From positions 40,685 to 104,684 of the forward strand of contig NZ_JAUOQR010000012.1 of NCBI RefSeq assembly GCF_030547185.1: a DNA stretch of 64,000 nucleotides, written 5' to 3'. Shown here piece after piece: positions 19,114 through 28,114 of this stretch. The stretch comes from Neptuniibacter sp. 1_MG-2023. GTDB taxonomy: Bacteria > Pseudomonadota > Gammaproteobacteria > Pseudomonadales > Balneatricaceae. Below the pieces are notes generated by a model. The model was not told where the DNA came from, searched no databases, and was given only the letters and a program-made list of their open reading frames with translations. The translations under genes and the position numbers were made by a program. Each line of letters begins with the position of its first letter. The first letter of the stretch is position 1.

Positions 19114-19278
19114 AAACCATGATTATCAATCAGTTATGAAACAACTCTACAAACAACACCAAGTTTTATCAAAAACTTTCTGTTTTTTATAGATTTTATT
19201 CTAAAGATTTTGATAGGCTGTCCGATAAATACTTTCAAAGCAGCCTCTCATGCCTAATACAGGGAAGGAGAATAAAGC

Positions 19279-19488
19279 GTGAATACTGATTGTGTACTTT
19301 GTTTTGAGCTAGTAAAAACAGGGAAAGAACACCCTTCATTAAAAACCGTCAGCGACCTTGGCCATTCACAAATCTGTAAATGTGGCGAATGCGGCTCTCT
19401 ACTAATGAGTACAGCAGGCGAATGGGAGACCGTACTTAAAGGCTCCATTTCTCGACGCCAAAAGCAGAATAAGAAAAACGCTGCATAA
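19279..19488 (+). CDS. Small zinc-ribbon-like protein
   Basis: A 69-residue protein with CVLC near the N-terminus and CKCGECG in the middle, a four-to-five cysteine pattern like a zinc ribbon, plus a basic tail. It starts at GTG with AAGGAG eight bases upstream. It lies 165 bp after ferritin. No family recognised; cytosolic. An AGTTATTT/AAATAACT inverted repeat (19490-19512) overlaps its end and may act as a weak terminator. Confidence 0.55.
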   Translation: MNTDCVLCFELVKTGKEHPSLKTVSDLGHSQICKCGECGSLLMSTAGEWETVLKGSISRRQKQNKKNAA

Positions 19489-19535
19489 GAGTTATTTTTT
19501 TACTAAATAACTTGGCAGCGAGCGCCTCTACGCGT

Positions 19536-19567
19536 AGTTTTATCCTAACTAGTAACAGGATAAAACT
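19536..19567. repeat. Perfect 11-bp inverted repeat just upstream of the sigma-54 activator start
   Basis: AGTTTTATCCT and AGGATAAAACT flank a ten-base spacer and end nine bases before the ATG at 19577. It could be an autoregulatory operator or an RNA hairpin that buries the ribosome site, as no free Shine-Dalgarno is evident between it and the start codon. No T-run follows, so it is not a terminator. Confidence 0.6.
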
Positions 19568-19576
19568 GCGGTACTT

Positions 19577-20953
19577 ATGGACTCTCTGCGCGAACTGATA
19601 GATCAAGACAATAATCACAATCTATTAGATCTACTATCGAGCTTATGCCAAGGCTCTATAGCAGTAGATGAAAATTGCAACATCCTATGGATGAGCAATG
19701 CATATAAAGAGCTTATAGATATAGCCCCCGACGTCGACCCAACTGGCTGTCATGTAGAGCAACTCCTCCCTACTACCCAACTCCCTCGCGTTATAAAAAG
19801 CGGCAAACCTAGTTTTGTTGACCTTATGCAGATAAAGCATCGCTGGTGCGTTGTCACCCGTTTACCCATTAAAAACGAAAATCAGCAAACTATAGGTGCG
19901 ATCGGCTTTGTTTTTTATGATGACTTAGAAAGCTTACAACCTCTGTTTGATAAATTTGCCCGCTTACGCCGCAAATTTGAAGATGAAAAGATCCTAAGAC
20001 CTAGTCGATATGCATTAGACGACATGCTTGGCCGCTCCCAACCGACAGAATTATTACGACGCCAAGCGCTTCGAGCCGCACAATTAGACACAACCCTCCT
20101 TCTTCTTGGCGAAACCGGCACGGGTAAGGAATTATTAGCCCAAGGCATCCATCACGCATCAACCAGAAGAAGCGCCCCTTTCGTGGGCATTAACATGGGA
20201 GCATTACCTGAAGCCCTAGCCGAAGCGGAATTATTTGGCAGCGCCCCAGGTGCGTACACTGGCGCCAATAGCAAAGGACGTATAGGCAAAGTACAACTGG
20301 CCGATGGTGGCACACTTTTTCTTGATGAAATAGCCGAAATGCCATTAGCTATGCAAGCAAAACTACTCCGAGTACTACAAGAAAGAGAAGTTGAGGCCTT
20401 AGGCTCCAACCGCTTAGAAAAAGTAGACGTCAGGATCATTGCAGCCACAGCAAAAGATCTTCGAGAACTAGTAGAAAAGGGCCTGTTCCGAGAAGATCTG
20501 TACTACCGACTCAATGTACTCCCCATAAATTTGCCACCTTTAAGGGAGCGACGAGAAGATATCCCAGAACTCTCTCAACATATGTTGCAGCAGATCCAAC
20601 ATCAATCACAGCTACCAGAACTATCCCTTTCACCAGCAGCCTATGAGTGGCTTAAAAGCTATCACTGGCCTGGAAATATTCGAGAACTAAGAAACAGAAT
20701 TGAACGCGGCTGCGTGATGGCCGAAGGAGAATTCATAGAAGCCAACGATCTAGGCGCATTAGACGATTTACCCCACACTACATCAAACCAACCAACAGCA
20801 ACCGATTTAAAAAGCAAAAGAGCACAAACAGAAATAGACGCAATAAAACAAGCCATTCAAAGCTGTAACGGAAACAAAACCGCCGCAGCGAAAATGCTTG
20901 GCATATCAAGGGCAAGTTTATACTTACACTTAAACAAAGCGTCCAATAATTAA
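19577..20953 (+). CDS. Sigma-54-dependent transcriptional activator with PAS domain
   Basis: The 458-residue protein has an N-terminal PAS-like sensor (about residues 20-115, LCQGSIAVDENCNILWMSNA), an AAA+ domain (about 150-380) and a C-terminal Fis-type HTH (GNKTAAAKMLGISRASLYLHL). Walker A is GETGTGKE; the sigma-54 loop is GAYTGA, a known variant of GAFTGA. It resembles regulators of acyl-CoA or ketone metabolism placed next to their targets. The downstream CoA-transferase, 159 bp away on the same strand, carries a sigma-54 promoter, so it is the likely target. The signal sensed is unknown. Confidence 0.92.
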   Translation: MDSLRELIDQDNNHNLLDLLSSLCQGSIAVDENCNILWMSNAYKELIDIAPDVDPTGCHVEQLLPTTQLPRVIKSGKPSFVDLMQIKHRWCVVTRLPIKNENQQTIGAIGFVFYDDLESLQPLFDKFARLRRKFEDEKILRPSRYALDDMLGRSQPTELLRRQALRAAQLDTTLLLLGETGTGKELLAQGIHHASTRRSAPFVGINMGALPEALAEAELFGSAPGAYTGANSKGRIGKVQLADGGTLFLDEIAEMPLAMQAKLLRVLQEREVEALGSNRLEKVDVRIIAATAKDLRELVEKGLFREDLYYRLNVLPINLPPLRERREDIPELSQHMLQQIQHQSQLPELSLSPAAYEWLKSYHWPGNIRELRNRIERGCVMAEGEFIEANDLGALDDLPHTTSNQPTATDLKSKRAQTEIDAIKQAIQSCNGNKTAAAKMLGISRASLYLHLNKASNN

Positions 20954-21029
20954 TACACCCAAAAAAAACAAACGTCTAACATTTAAGACATATCTAGTTA
21001 TTTCTCACCCCACAAAAAAAGCAACCCCT

Positions 21030-21052
21030 TGTTTACAAACATGTTTAAAACA
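21030..21052. promoter_or_regulatory. Two adjacent palindromes beside the sigma-54 promoter
   Basis: TGTTTACAAACA and TGTTTAAAACA lie back to back and both have TGTTT/AAACA arms. They abut the -24 element, which is closer than usual for activator-enhancer sites, so a repressor or autoregulatory role is also possible. Confidence 0.4.
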
Positions 21053-21069
21053 TTGGCCATCCATTTGCT
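21053..21069 (+). promoter_or_regulatory. Sigma-54 promoter of the CoA-transferase gene
   Basis: TTGGCCATCCATTTGCT carries the invariant GG and GC dinucleotides with ten bases between them, the -24/-12 spacing, and the TTGCT -12 box. It lies 44 bp before the start codon and downstream of a sigma-54 activator gene. Confidence 0.75.
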
Positions 21070-21112
21070 ACATCTGTAATACTAAAAATAATAATAGACA
21101 ATTAGGTCCTCC

Positions 21113-22771
21113 ATGAGTCAACGTCCAAGCAAGCTCATTACCGCATCACGAGCGGCAGAACTAATTCAATCCAATGACATGATTGTTACAGGCGGATTTA
21201 TCGGCATTGGATTCGCAGAAACCTTAGCTACCGCCATTGAAAAGCGCTTCCTAGAAGAGGGCGAACCTAATAATCTCAACTTATTCTATGCAGCAGGGCA
21301 AGGTGACACTAAACATCGCGGATTAAACCATTTTGGCCATCAAGGCATGGTGAAACGTGTTATAGGCGGACACTGGGGACTAGCTCCAACGCTTGGCAAA
21401 CTGGCCATAGATAATCAAATTGAAGCCTACAATTTGCCTCAAGGGGTTATCTGCCATATGTTTCGAGATATAGCTGCAGGTAAGCCGGGAACCCTCACTA
21501 CAGTCGGCTTACATACTTTTGTGGATCCAAGAATTGAAGGCGGAAAAATAAATTCACGCTCCACAGAAGATCTTGTTCAACTACTCGATATAAACGGCCA
21601 AGAGTGCCTGCTTTACAAACACTTTCCCCTGAATATTGCACTACTTCGCGGAACAACTGCAGATAGAAATGGCAATATATCAATGGAACGGGAAGCACTC
21701 CCCCTCGATTCCTTAGCCATCGCCCAAGCGGTAAAAAATTGCGGCGGAATCGTCTTAGTGCAAATAGAACAAATAACAGACGAACACCTGCTGACTCCCG
21801 ACCGCGTCCGTATCCCTGGCATCTTAGTAGACCACATTATTCTTTCCACACCCGAAGACCACCCACAAACATTCGCTGAACCCTTTAACCCAGCGTATTC
21901 AGGGCAAGTACGAAACACAGCCCAACAATCAGGCAAAACCTCTCTCGATGCCCGCAAAATCATTGCACGCCGAGCCTTGGTGGAATTAAAAAAGAATTCG
22001 ATTGTAAACCTAGGTATAGGCATGCCTGAGATGATCGCCACTGTAGCCGCTGAAGAAAATAAGGGTGATGATTTCACTTTAACAGTAGAGCCAGGCGGCA
22101 TTGGCGGCCAACCCGCAAGTGGATTAAGCTTTGGTGCGGTCAGCAACGCCCAAGCCATTATTGATCAGCCGGCTCAATTTGATTTTTACGATGGCGGTGG
22201 ATTGGATCAGGCTTTCTTAGGCCTCGCTGAGACCTGCCCAGAAGGACATGTAAACGTCAGCCGCTTTGGCACAAAACTAGCGGGCGCTGGCGGGTTTATA
22301 AACATAACGCAAAATACACAGGATGTTTATTTTTTAGGTACATTCACCTCAGGCAAACAACAACTAGAAGTGATCAATGGCACGTTAAAAATTACTACTA
22401 ACGGCACCCTAAAAAAATTCAAGAAGAACGTACAGCAGATCACATTCAATGGTAACTACGCTATGGAATGCCAACAACAAGTAACATTCATCACAGAGAG
22501 AGCTGTATTCAAACTCACAAAAAACGGCCTACTCTTGACCGAAATAGCACCAGGGGCCGATCTCCAAACTGATATTTTAGATCAAATGGAATTTATCCCG
22601 CTTATCGATGACAACCTAAGCTTAATGGATGCTAGGCTTTTTCAAGACAAACCAATGCATCTTGAACACCCCGGTAGTCGCTCGATGACACAGATGCGCT
22701 CTTTAATGAAAAATGTTTTAAGCCGATCAGAATATCCACAACCTGAACAGGCAACAAAAAACACAAGTTGA
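21113..22771 (+). CDS. Acyl CoA:acetate/3-ketoacid CoA-transferase, fused alpha-beta (YdiF-type)
   Basis: The 552-residue enzyme joins both CoA-transferase domains in one chain, alpha about 1-270 and beta about 290-530. It moves CoA between acyl-CoA and a free acid such as acetate or a 3-ketoacid. The alpha domain has a GGFIGIGFAETL glycine loop, and the beta domain has NLGIGMPEMIA and the catalytic Glu in TVEPGGIGGQP. Expression is probably sigma-54 dependent, activated by the upstream PAS-AAA regulator. The substrate (for example acetoacetate, propionate or butyrate) is not determined by the sequence. No other catabolic gene sits beside it. Confidence 0.9.
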   Translation: MSQRPSKLITASRAAELIQSNDMIVTGGFIGIGFAETLATAIEKRFLEEGEPNNLNLFYAAGQGDTKHRGLNHFGHQGMVKRVIGGHWGLAPTLGKLAIDNQIEAYNLPQGVICHMFRDIAAGKPGTLTTVGLHTFVDPRIEGGKINSRSTEDLVQLLDINGQECLLYKHFPLNIALLRGTTADRNGNISMEREALPLDSLAIAQAVKNCGGIVLVQIEQITDEHLLTPDRVRIPGILVDHIILSTPEDHPQTFAEPFNPAYSGQVRNTAQQSGKTSLDARKIIARRALVELKKNSIVNLGIGMPEMIATVAAEENKGDDFTLTVEPGGIGGQPASGLSFGAVSNAQAIIDQPAQFDFYDGGGLDQAFLGLAETCPEGHVNVSRFGTKLAGAGGFINITQNTQDVYFLGTFTSGKQQLEVINGTLKITTNGTLKKFKKNVQQITFNGNYAMECQQQVTFITERAVFKLTKNGLLLTEIAPGADLQTDILDQMEFIPLIDDNLSLMDARLFQDKPMHLEHPGSRSMTQMRSLMKNVLSRSEYPQPEQATKNTS

Positions 22772-22794
22772 GCGCGACCTACAGTCCATCCACT

Positions 22795-22875
22795 TAGGTG
22801 TGAATGATTAAGTTTATCTATATAACGCGTGTGCAGCGCTATTGTGCAGAAGGTAAACAAGCCATATCACACCTA
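22795..22875. repeat. Nested inverted repeat downstream of the CoA-transferase gene
   Basis: TAGGTGTGA (22795-22803) pairs perfectly with TCACACCTA (22867-22875), and inside it GTTTATC (22812-22818) pairs with GGTAAAC (22852-22858), with equal eight-base gaps on both sides. The inner part holds two TGTGCAG copies. It lies in a 341 bp gene-free gap (22772-23112); the rest of the gap shows only a short CCTG-TTTT-CAGG hairpin. It may be a structured RNA, a 3' end structure or a small MITE-like remnant. Confidence 0.45.
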
Positions 22876-23112
22876 AAACCAGAAAACAGGGAATGATAAA
22901 GCATTGTACAAAACCTAATAGAACCGAGATAAGAACACACGCTTTGTTCTACCTTTAGGCTAGAAAACGCTATATCACCCCTGTTTTCAGGATGGTATTA
23001 AAACAATTCTTATTGCATCAGGCAGCAAAATAAATATTTGATGACTCGCATTTACACAAATATCAATTAATCTTTATACAGCCAATTCCTATTTAATCGT
23101 TGGGTACCTCAA

Positions 23113-23619
23113 ATGAAAAAGCTCACGTTGGTGCGCCATGCAAAATCCAGCTGGAAGCATCCTGAATTAACTGATTTTGAGCGTCCACTTAATAAAAGAG
23201 GAAAGCGAGATCTCCCTGCAATGGTTGAACGCTTAGCCGATTACCAATTAACACCGGATACGCTTCTTAGTAGCGGCGCTACACGAACCCTCTCAACGGC
23301 AAAAGCGATCTGCAGCCGACTCGCTATACCACAAAACCAAATACTTGAGATTCCAGAGCTTTACGAATCATCCGCAGAAACACTCTTGCTTGTATTACAA
23401 AACATGCCCGAATCATATAAGCACATTATGCTTGTAGGCCATAACCCTGGACTCGAACACTTAGCATCGATCTTACGCCAAGAGAGCGTCACTAAATTCC
23501 CCACCGCGGCTGTTATGCATCTACACTTAAGTATCAAGAACTGGCATGAGCTAGCAGAAGGTTGCGCAAGCTTATCCCTGTTTGATTACCCGAAAAAACA
23601 CATAACAAGCAATGAATAG
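23113..23619 (+). CDS. sixA: SixA-type phosphohistidine phosphatase
   Basis: The 168-residue histidine-phosphatase superfamily protein starts with LTLVRHAKSSW, the RHG-type active-site motif with RHA, and holds a second His in LVGHNPGLEH. SixA removes phosphate from HPt histidines or from the nitrogen PTS protein NPr. This length fits the SixA branch, not phosphoglycerate mutases. It stands alone on the plus strand, with 102 bp before the AEC transporter. Confidence 0.9.
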   Translation: MKKLTLVRHAKSSWKHPELTDFERPLNKRGKRDLPAMVERLADYQLTPDTLLSSGATRTLSTAKAICSRLAIPQNQILEIPELYESSAETLLLVLQNMPESYKHIMLVGHNPGLEHLASILRQESVTKFPTAAVMHLHLSIKNWHELAEGCASLSLFDYPKKHITSNE

Positions 23620-23720
23620 AGGCAATGCTACGACTCTTAGATAAATAAGCATCATCTATCCCTTAGCATTAAACACCTATGCTAAAATAGCGGCACTTTT
23701 TACTTATAGGGTAGCCCAAA

Positions 23721-24677
23721 GTGGAACTTTATCTTCACTCACTTAGCTTTACTGCCAATATAGTTGCACCAATTTTCTTTATCGTCTTTCTTGGTTATTT
23801 GCTCAAACGCTTGAAGGTGATTGATGAGGGTTTTATCCACACAGCCTCAAAACTGGTATTTGTAATCACCCTACCAACCCTCGTATTTATGTCTATCTCT
23901 CGGACTGATTTCCAAGCCGTCTTCAATCCTCAACAGCTTGGTTTTGTGCTAATTAGCACTTTTATATCCTTTATCGCTCTCTGGGCTATAGGGAAATATT
24001 GGATTAAGCGACCAGAGGACTTAGGGGTATTTATTCAAGGCGCATTCCGTAGCAACTATGGAATTATCGGCCTCGCGGTAAGTTACAACCTTTTTTCTGA
24101 TTCAGGGCTAGCGCAAGCGTCTTTGCTATTGGCCTTAGTCATCCCTATGTATAACGTATTATCCATTGTAGCTTTGACGATTCCCGCCCAAAGAAGCGGT
24201 GCCTCTAATATAGGCAGCACCCTTTATGAAATAATAAAGAATCCATTAATCATTGCTGTACTGCTTGCCCTACCTTTCTCTTATTTTGGCTTCAAACTAC
24301 CTGAAATTGCCCAAAATACGGGACGCTATTTCGCTAATTTAACGCTACCACTGGCATTACTAGCTATAGGCGGGTCACTTAACTTGGCTAGTTTAAGGAA
24401 CACATCATCGCAAGCAACTTGGGCCACGCTCAGCAAGCTAGTCTTTATCCCTTTAGTACTAACAATCGCCGCTTGGCTTTATGGCTTTAAAGGTCAAGAT
24501 TTAGCAATGATGATGGTACTGTTCGGATGTCCTACAGCCGCTGCCAGTTTCGTTATGGCGAAAAGTATGGGCGGTAATGCTGAACTCGCCGCTAATATTA
24601 TTTTAATGACCACCTTAGGGTCCGTACTCACTCTCAGTGCGGGGATCTATCTCCTAAGAGTAATCGCCATTATTTAA
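23721..24677 (+). CDS. AEC-family (auxin efflux carrier-like) transporter
   Basis: The 318-residue inner-membrane protein has about ten hydrophobic helices in two five-helix halves, the AEC/BASS-like plan. The start is GTG at 23721. Characteristic features are FFIVFLGYLLKRLKVIDEGF near the N-terminus and CPTAAASFVMAKSMGG in the second half. AEC proteins move carboxylates such as malate or malonate; the substrate is unknown here. It precedes an ankyrin-like gene by 32 bp. Confidence 0.9.
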   Translation: MELYLHSLSFTANIVAPIFFIVFLGYLLKRLKVIDEGFIHTASKLVFVITLPTLVFMSISRTDFQAVFNPQQLGFVLISTFISFIALWAIGKYWIKRPEDLGVFIQGAFRSNYGIIGLAVSYNLFSDSGLAQASLLLALVIPMYNVLSIVALTIPAQRSGASNIGSTLYEIIKNPLIIAVLLALPFSYFGFKLPEIAQNTGRYFANLTLPLALLAIGGSLNLASLRNTSSQATWATLSKLVFIPLVLTIAAWLYGFKGQDLAMMMVLFGCPTAAASFVMAKSMGGNAELAANIILMTTLGSVLTLSAGIYLLRVIAII

Positions 24678-24709
24678 AGCGACTTAATCGGAATAGACAG
24701 GGTATCTAC

Positions 24710-25297
24710 GTGCGCCATCTCTTTAAAGCAGATCCACTTGCTAACGCTTACAAAGCTATTTTGGCTGATGATAAGGAGAAACTACTCAAGTATTTAAGAA
24801 AGATAAAACCGAGTGATATTGATAAATTATCATCAGATACAACACCAGGATTAGTTGAAGCCTGCATTATTCAACAACGCCCCCATCTTCTGACATTAAT
24901 ACTTGAACAGGGCGCATCAGCAACAGGAAAAACCGTTAATGATCACCCTTTCGGCATATTATCCATTAAGCAAGAAGCTAGCCTTCGCCTCCTTACCGCA
25001 CTTCTAAGCGCAGGTAATAACGAAGATAGGGATCAACTATTAGCGGCTTGTTTTGAGTACAGCCAACCTACACAGCTAATGCTTCATATAAGTCTCTTAA
25101 TTCAGCACGGTGCCGAAATTAAAGAGTCCATAGTAATAAAAGCATTAAAAATGGGCGACCGCCCCTTAATACACTTCCTAATTAATTCAGGGGCTGTACT
25201 ACCTAAACAGGTGGATATGGATGAGATTGACGAGGAGACACTTACATATGCTAATAAGTGCGCCGAAGATCTACAGATCAGGAGGATGTTTCTCTAA
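24710..25297 (+). CDS. Ankyrin-repeat-like protein, cytosolic
   Basis: The 195-residue protein, starting at GTG, has degenerate ankyrin-like helix pairs such as LVEACIIQQRPHLLTLILEQGA and ALKMGDRPLIHFLINSGAV. It has no signal peptide. It follows the AEC gene closely and may share its transcript. Ankyrin repeats mediate protein contacts; no partner is indicated. Repeats are imperfect, so the fold assignment is moderate. Confidence 0.65.
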   Translation: MRHLFKADPLANAYKAILADDKEKLLKYLRKIKPSDIDKLSSDTTPGLVEACIIQQRPHLLTLILEQGASATGKTVNDHPFGILSIKQEASLRLLTALLSAGNNEDRDQLLAACFEYSQPTQLMLHISLLIQHGAEIKESIVIKALKMGDRPLIHFLINSGAVLPKQVDMDEIDEETLTYANKCAEDLQIRRMFL

Positions 25298-25319
25298 TAA
25301 AATTTAAGCCAGCCTAGCA

Positions 25320-26102
25320 TTATCCACGGTGATGAGGTTCATGAGTCGCCATCGCTGCCGGAGAGCACACCGAACAATGCGGATCTTTCCGTAATTTCAG
25401 CGTTCGCCATTCCATTGATTTCGCATCCAGCAACATCAAACGCCCCGCTAAACTTTCACCCACAGAGGCAAGTACTTTCAAGGCCTCCATTGCCTGAATA
25501 GAACCAATAATCCCTACTAAGGGTGATAGCACACCAGACTCTGAGCAGGTTAACGCCTCATCACTTCCCTCAGTATAAAGGCATTGATAACAAGGTGATT
25601 CCAACTTGAGAGGATCATAGACAGCAACTTGCCCTTCCATACGGATAGCTGCTCCAGAAACAAGCGGCTTTTTATGTCGAAAGCATGCACGATTAATAGC
25701 AAAACGCGTAGTAAAATTGTCAGTACAGTCGACCACTAGATCAACCGTAGCGATTAAACGCTGAAGCGCGCTTTCATCAAGACGCTCGTAGATGGTCTTC
25801 ACTCGAACATCAGGATTCAAAGAGGCGATCGTATTACGAGCAGAATCTACTTTAGCCTGACCAATCCGTTTACTGTTATGAATAACTTGGCGCTGTAAAT
25901 TAGAAAGTTCAACCTCATCATCATCAAGCAGAACCAGTTCCCCTACACCCGCGGCAGCAAGATACATAGCAACAGGACTACCCAACCCACCTAGACCGAC
26001 AATCAAAACCGTTGAATTCAACCATGTTTCCTGACCATTAATATCCACATCAGGCAACATTATTTGACGACTGTAACGTAATAGCTGCTCATCACTCAGC
26101 AT
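25320..26102 (-). CDS. moeB: Molybdopterin-synthase adenylyltransferase MoeB (ThiF/HesA family)
   Basis: The 260-residue enzyme adenylates the C-terminal glycine of MoaD, or of a ThiS-like protein. It has the ATP-binding loop GLGGLGSPVAMYLAAAG (about 34-50), the DDDEVELSNLQRQ segment with Arg-Gln-Arg contacts, VDCTDNFTTR and two CxxC zinc pairs, CYQCLY and CSVCSP. The gene lies 34 bp after prmC on the same strand, an order (prfA-prmC-moeB) common in gammaproteobacteria. Confidence 0.88.
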   Translation of the reverse strand: MLSDEQLLRYSRQIMLPDVDINGQETWLNSTVLIVGLGGLGSPVAMYLAAAGVGELVLLDDDEVELSNLQRQVIHNSKRIGQAKVDSARNTIASLNPDVRVKTIYERLDESALQRLIATVDLVVDCTDNFTTRFAINRACFRHKKPLVSGAAIRMEGQVAVYDPLKLESPCYQCLYTEGSDEALTCSESGVLSPLVGIIGSIQAMEALKVLASVGESLAGRLMLLDAKSMEWRTLKLRKDPHCSVCSPAAMATHEPHHRG

Positions 26103-26136
26103 TAGAGCTCTCCAACAATGCTTTTATTTATAGGTA

Positions 26137-26970
26137 TCAGCACTTTATCCACTGCCCTAAAGTTACGCGTTCATTATTGCCATAGTCACGAAGAGTTTCC
26201 ACTTTTTCATAACCTAAACCATTCAGAAGCGCTCGGCAGTTTTCCCCTTGATCATAACCATGCTCAAACAACAAAAAACCACCGTCACAAAGAAAGTCAC
26301 GCGCTTGATCGCTAATCAACTCAATATCAGCCATCCCCTTTTTATCAGCAATGAGTGCCGACAAAGGCTCAAAACGCACATCACCTTGCATCAAATGAGG
26401 GTCATTAGGGTCTATATAAGGGGGATTACTAACAATCAGATCATATTGCCCTGAATGGGGCTCAAACCAGCTACCCTGCAGTAAGCTCACATTATGCAGC
26501 TTAAGCTTATCCCTATTTCGTTCAGCAAGCGCCACCGCCTCCGCCACATAGTCCGATGCTACAATTGTCCACTCAGGTCGCTCCCAAGCTAAAGCCAATG
26601 CAATAGCCCCCGTCCCTGTGCCTAAATCAGCAACACGGGCAGAAGAAGGAAGATCAAGCGCCAATACCTGCTCAACTAATATCTCAGTGTCAGGACGCGG
26701 AATTAATGTATGAGGAGAAACTTCAAGATCAAAATCCCAAAATCCTCGCGCGCCTAAAATATGGGCCACCGGCTCGCCATCACAACGGCGCTGAATCATT
26801 ACTTCTAGCTGAGCAGTGATCGTTTGAGGTAGCTCTTTTTCTGGCCAAGTGAAAAGATAACTACGGGGCTTGCTTAACAAAGAACAGAGCATCAATTCAA
26901 TATCCAACGCTGCGGATTCTGATTTATCTTCTAATTGTGAATACAGCGCAAGTGCTTGTTGGATCTGCAT
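26137..26970 (-). CDS. prmC: Peptide chain release factor N5-glutamine methyltransferase PrmC (HemK)
   Basis: PrmC methylates the GGQ glutamine of RF1 and RF2 using S-adenosylmethionine. The 277-residue protein has an N-terminal helical domain, the SAM loop VADLGTGTGAIALALA (about 117-132), and the catalytic NPPY motif (SNPPYID, about 184-190). It follows prfA with a hairpin terminator between, so it probably receives only part of the hemA-prfA transcript. Confidence 0.95.
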   Translation of the reverse strand: MQIQQALALYSQLEDKSESAALDIELMLCSLLSKPRSYLFTWPEKELPQTITAQLEVMIQRRCDGEPVAHILGARGFWDFDLEVSPHTLIPRPDTEILVEQVLALDLPSSARVADLGTGTGAIALALAWERPEWTIVASDYVAEAVALAERNRDKLKLHNVSLLQGSWFEPHSGQYDLIVSNPPYIDPNDPHLMQGDVRFEPLSALIADKKGMADIELISDQARDFLCDGGFLLFEHGYDQGENCRALLNGLGYEKVETLRDYGNNERVTLGQWIKC

Positions 26971-26994
26971 AAAACCACATTTTTTAAACTAAGA

Positions 26995-27020
26995 TAAAGA
27001 AAAGGGCCATAACGGCCCTT
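26995..27020 (-). terminator. Hairpin terminator after prfA
   Basis: On the minus strand AAGGGCC-GTTAT-GGCCCTT is followed by TTCTTT. It sits five bases after the prfA stop and before prmC, so it likely causes partial termination within the operon. Confidence 0.7.
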
Positions 27021-27025
27021 AACAT

Positions 27026-28114
27026 TTAACTTTCCTCTGACAGAGCGCCGAGCTGCTCGGCTTGATACTCTTGCAGCAAAGGCTCAACTACATGCTGTAA
27101 CTCACCACCGATAATCTCTTGTAACTTATAAAGTGTGAGATTAATACGATGATCCGTTACGCGACCTTGTGGGTAATTATAGGTACGGATACGTTCAGAA
27201 CGATCTCCGCTACCCACTAGACCTTTACGCGTACTCGCCATCTCTGCCGCGTTACGCTCATCTTCAGCGGCCTGTAAGCGAGATGCCAATAATGACATCG
27301 CTTTTGCACGGTTCTTATGCTGCGAACGCTCCTCCTGACACTCAACCACTACACCCGTCGGTATATGTGTTAAACGTATAGCAGAGTCCGTTTTGTTGAC
27401 GTGCTGACCACCCGCACCTGAGGCTCGGAAGGTGTCCACACGGAGATCACCTTTATTGATCTCAATCTCTGCAGATTCATCCATTTCAGGCATCACTGCA
27501 ACGGTACAAGCTGAGGTATGCACACGACCTTGAGATTCAGTTTCAGGAACCCTCTGCACACGATGCGCGCCTGATTCAAATTTCAATTTAGAATAAACAT
27601 CGGTGCCAACAATCCGCGATATAACCTCTTTATAACCACCATGATCTCCCTCATTGACACTTACAACCTCAACGCGCCAACCTTGCACTTCAGCAAAACG
27701 GGAGTACATACGAAAAAGGTCACCCGCAAAAATAGCGGCCTCGTCACCACCGGTTCCTGCTCGCACCTCTAAAAACACGTTACGCGAATCGTTTGGATCT
27801 TTTGGCAGTAACAGTACTTCTAGCTCAGACTCTAACTTTTCAATGCGTGCTTTAACCTCTGGGTATTCCTCTTTCCCCATCTCACGCATATCCGGGTCGC
27901 TATCATTCATCATAGCTTCCGCTTCACCCATATCTTCTACGGCTTGATTATAAGCAGCAAACCCCTGAACCACAGGCTCAAGCTCCGAATACTCTTTAGA
28001 GTAATCGCGAAATTTATTTTGATCAGTAATAACTTCAGCATCGGACAGCAAAGCCGCAAGCTCTTCATAACGATCGCTGAGTTTTTCGAGCTTACTTACG
28101 ATTGATTCTTTCAT
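27026..28114 (-). CDS. prfA: Peptide chain release factor 1
   Basis: RF1 reads UAA and UAG at the ribosome. The 362-residue protein carries the PXT-type PAT-like specificity region and the universal GGQ motif in [14 protein letters not shown] (about 230-243), the target of the neighbouring PrmC. The gene's ATG overlaps the hemA stop by one base (TAATG), so hemA and prfA are translationally coupled. Confidence 0.97.
   Translation of the reverse strand: MKESIVSKLEKLSDRYEELAALLSDAEVITDQNKFRDYSKEYSELEPVVQGFAAYNQAVEDMGEAEAMMNDSDPDMREMGKEEYPEVKARIEKLESELEVLLLPKDPNDSRNVFLEVRAGTGGDEAAIFAGDLFRMYSRFAEVQGWRVEVVSVNEGDHGGYKEVISRIVGTDVYSKLKFESGAHRVQRVPETESQGRVHTSACTVAVMPEMDESAEIEINKGDLRVDTFRASGAGGQHVNKTDSAIRLTHIPTGVVVECQEERSQHKNRAKAMSLLASRLQAAEDERNAAEMASTRKGLVGSGDRSERIRTYNYPQGRVTDHRINLTLYKLQEIIGGELQHVVEPLLQEYQAEQLGALSEES

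Noticed and set aside
19120..19132. TGATTATCAATCA palindrome after ferritin, considered as a second Fur box
   Set aside because: Arms are TGATT/AATCA with a three-base centre, which fits the 7-1-7 Fur pattern poorly, and it lies after the gene; kept only as a possible hairpin.
21613..22158. 181-codon minus-strand frame inside the CoA-transferase gene
   Set aside because: It is antisense to a gene with clear catalytic motifs and has no domain content.
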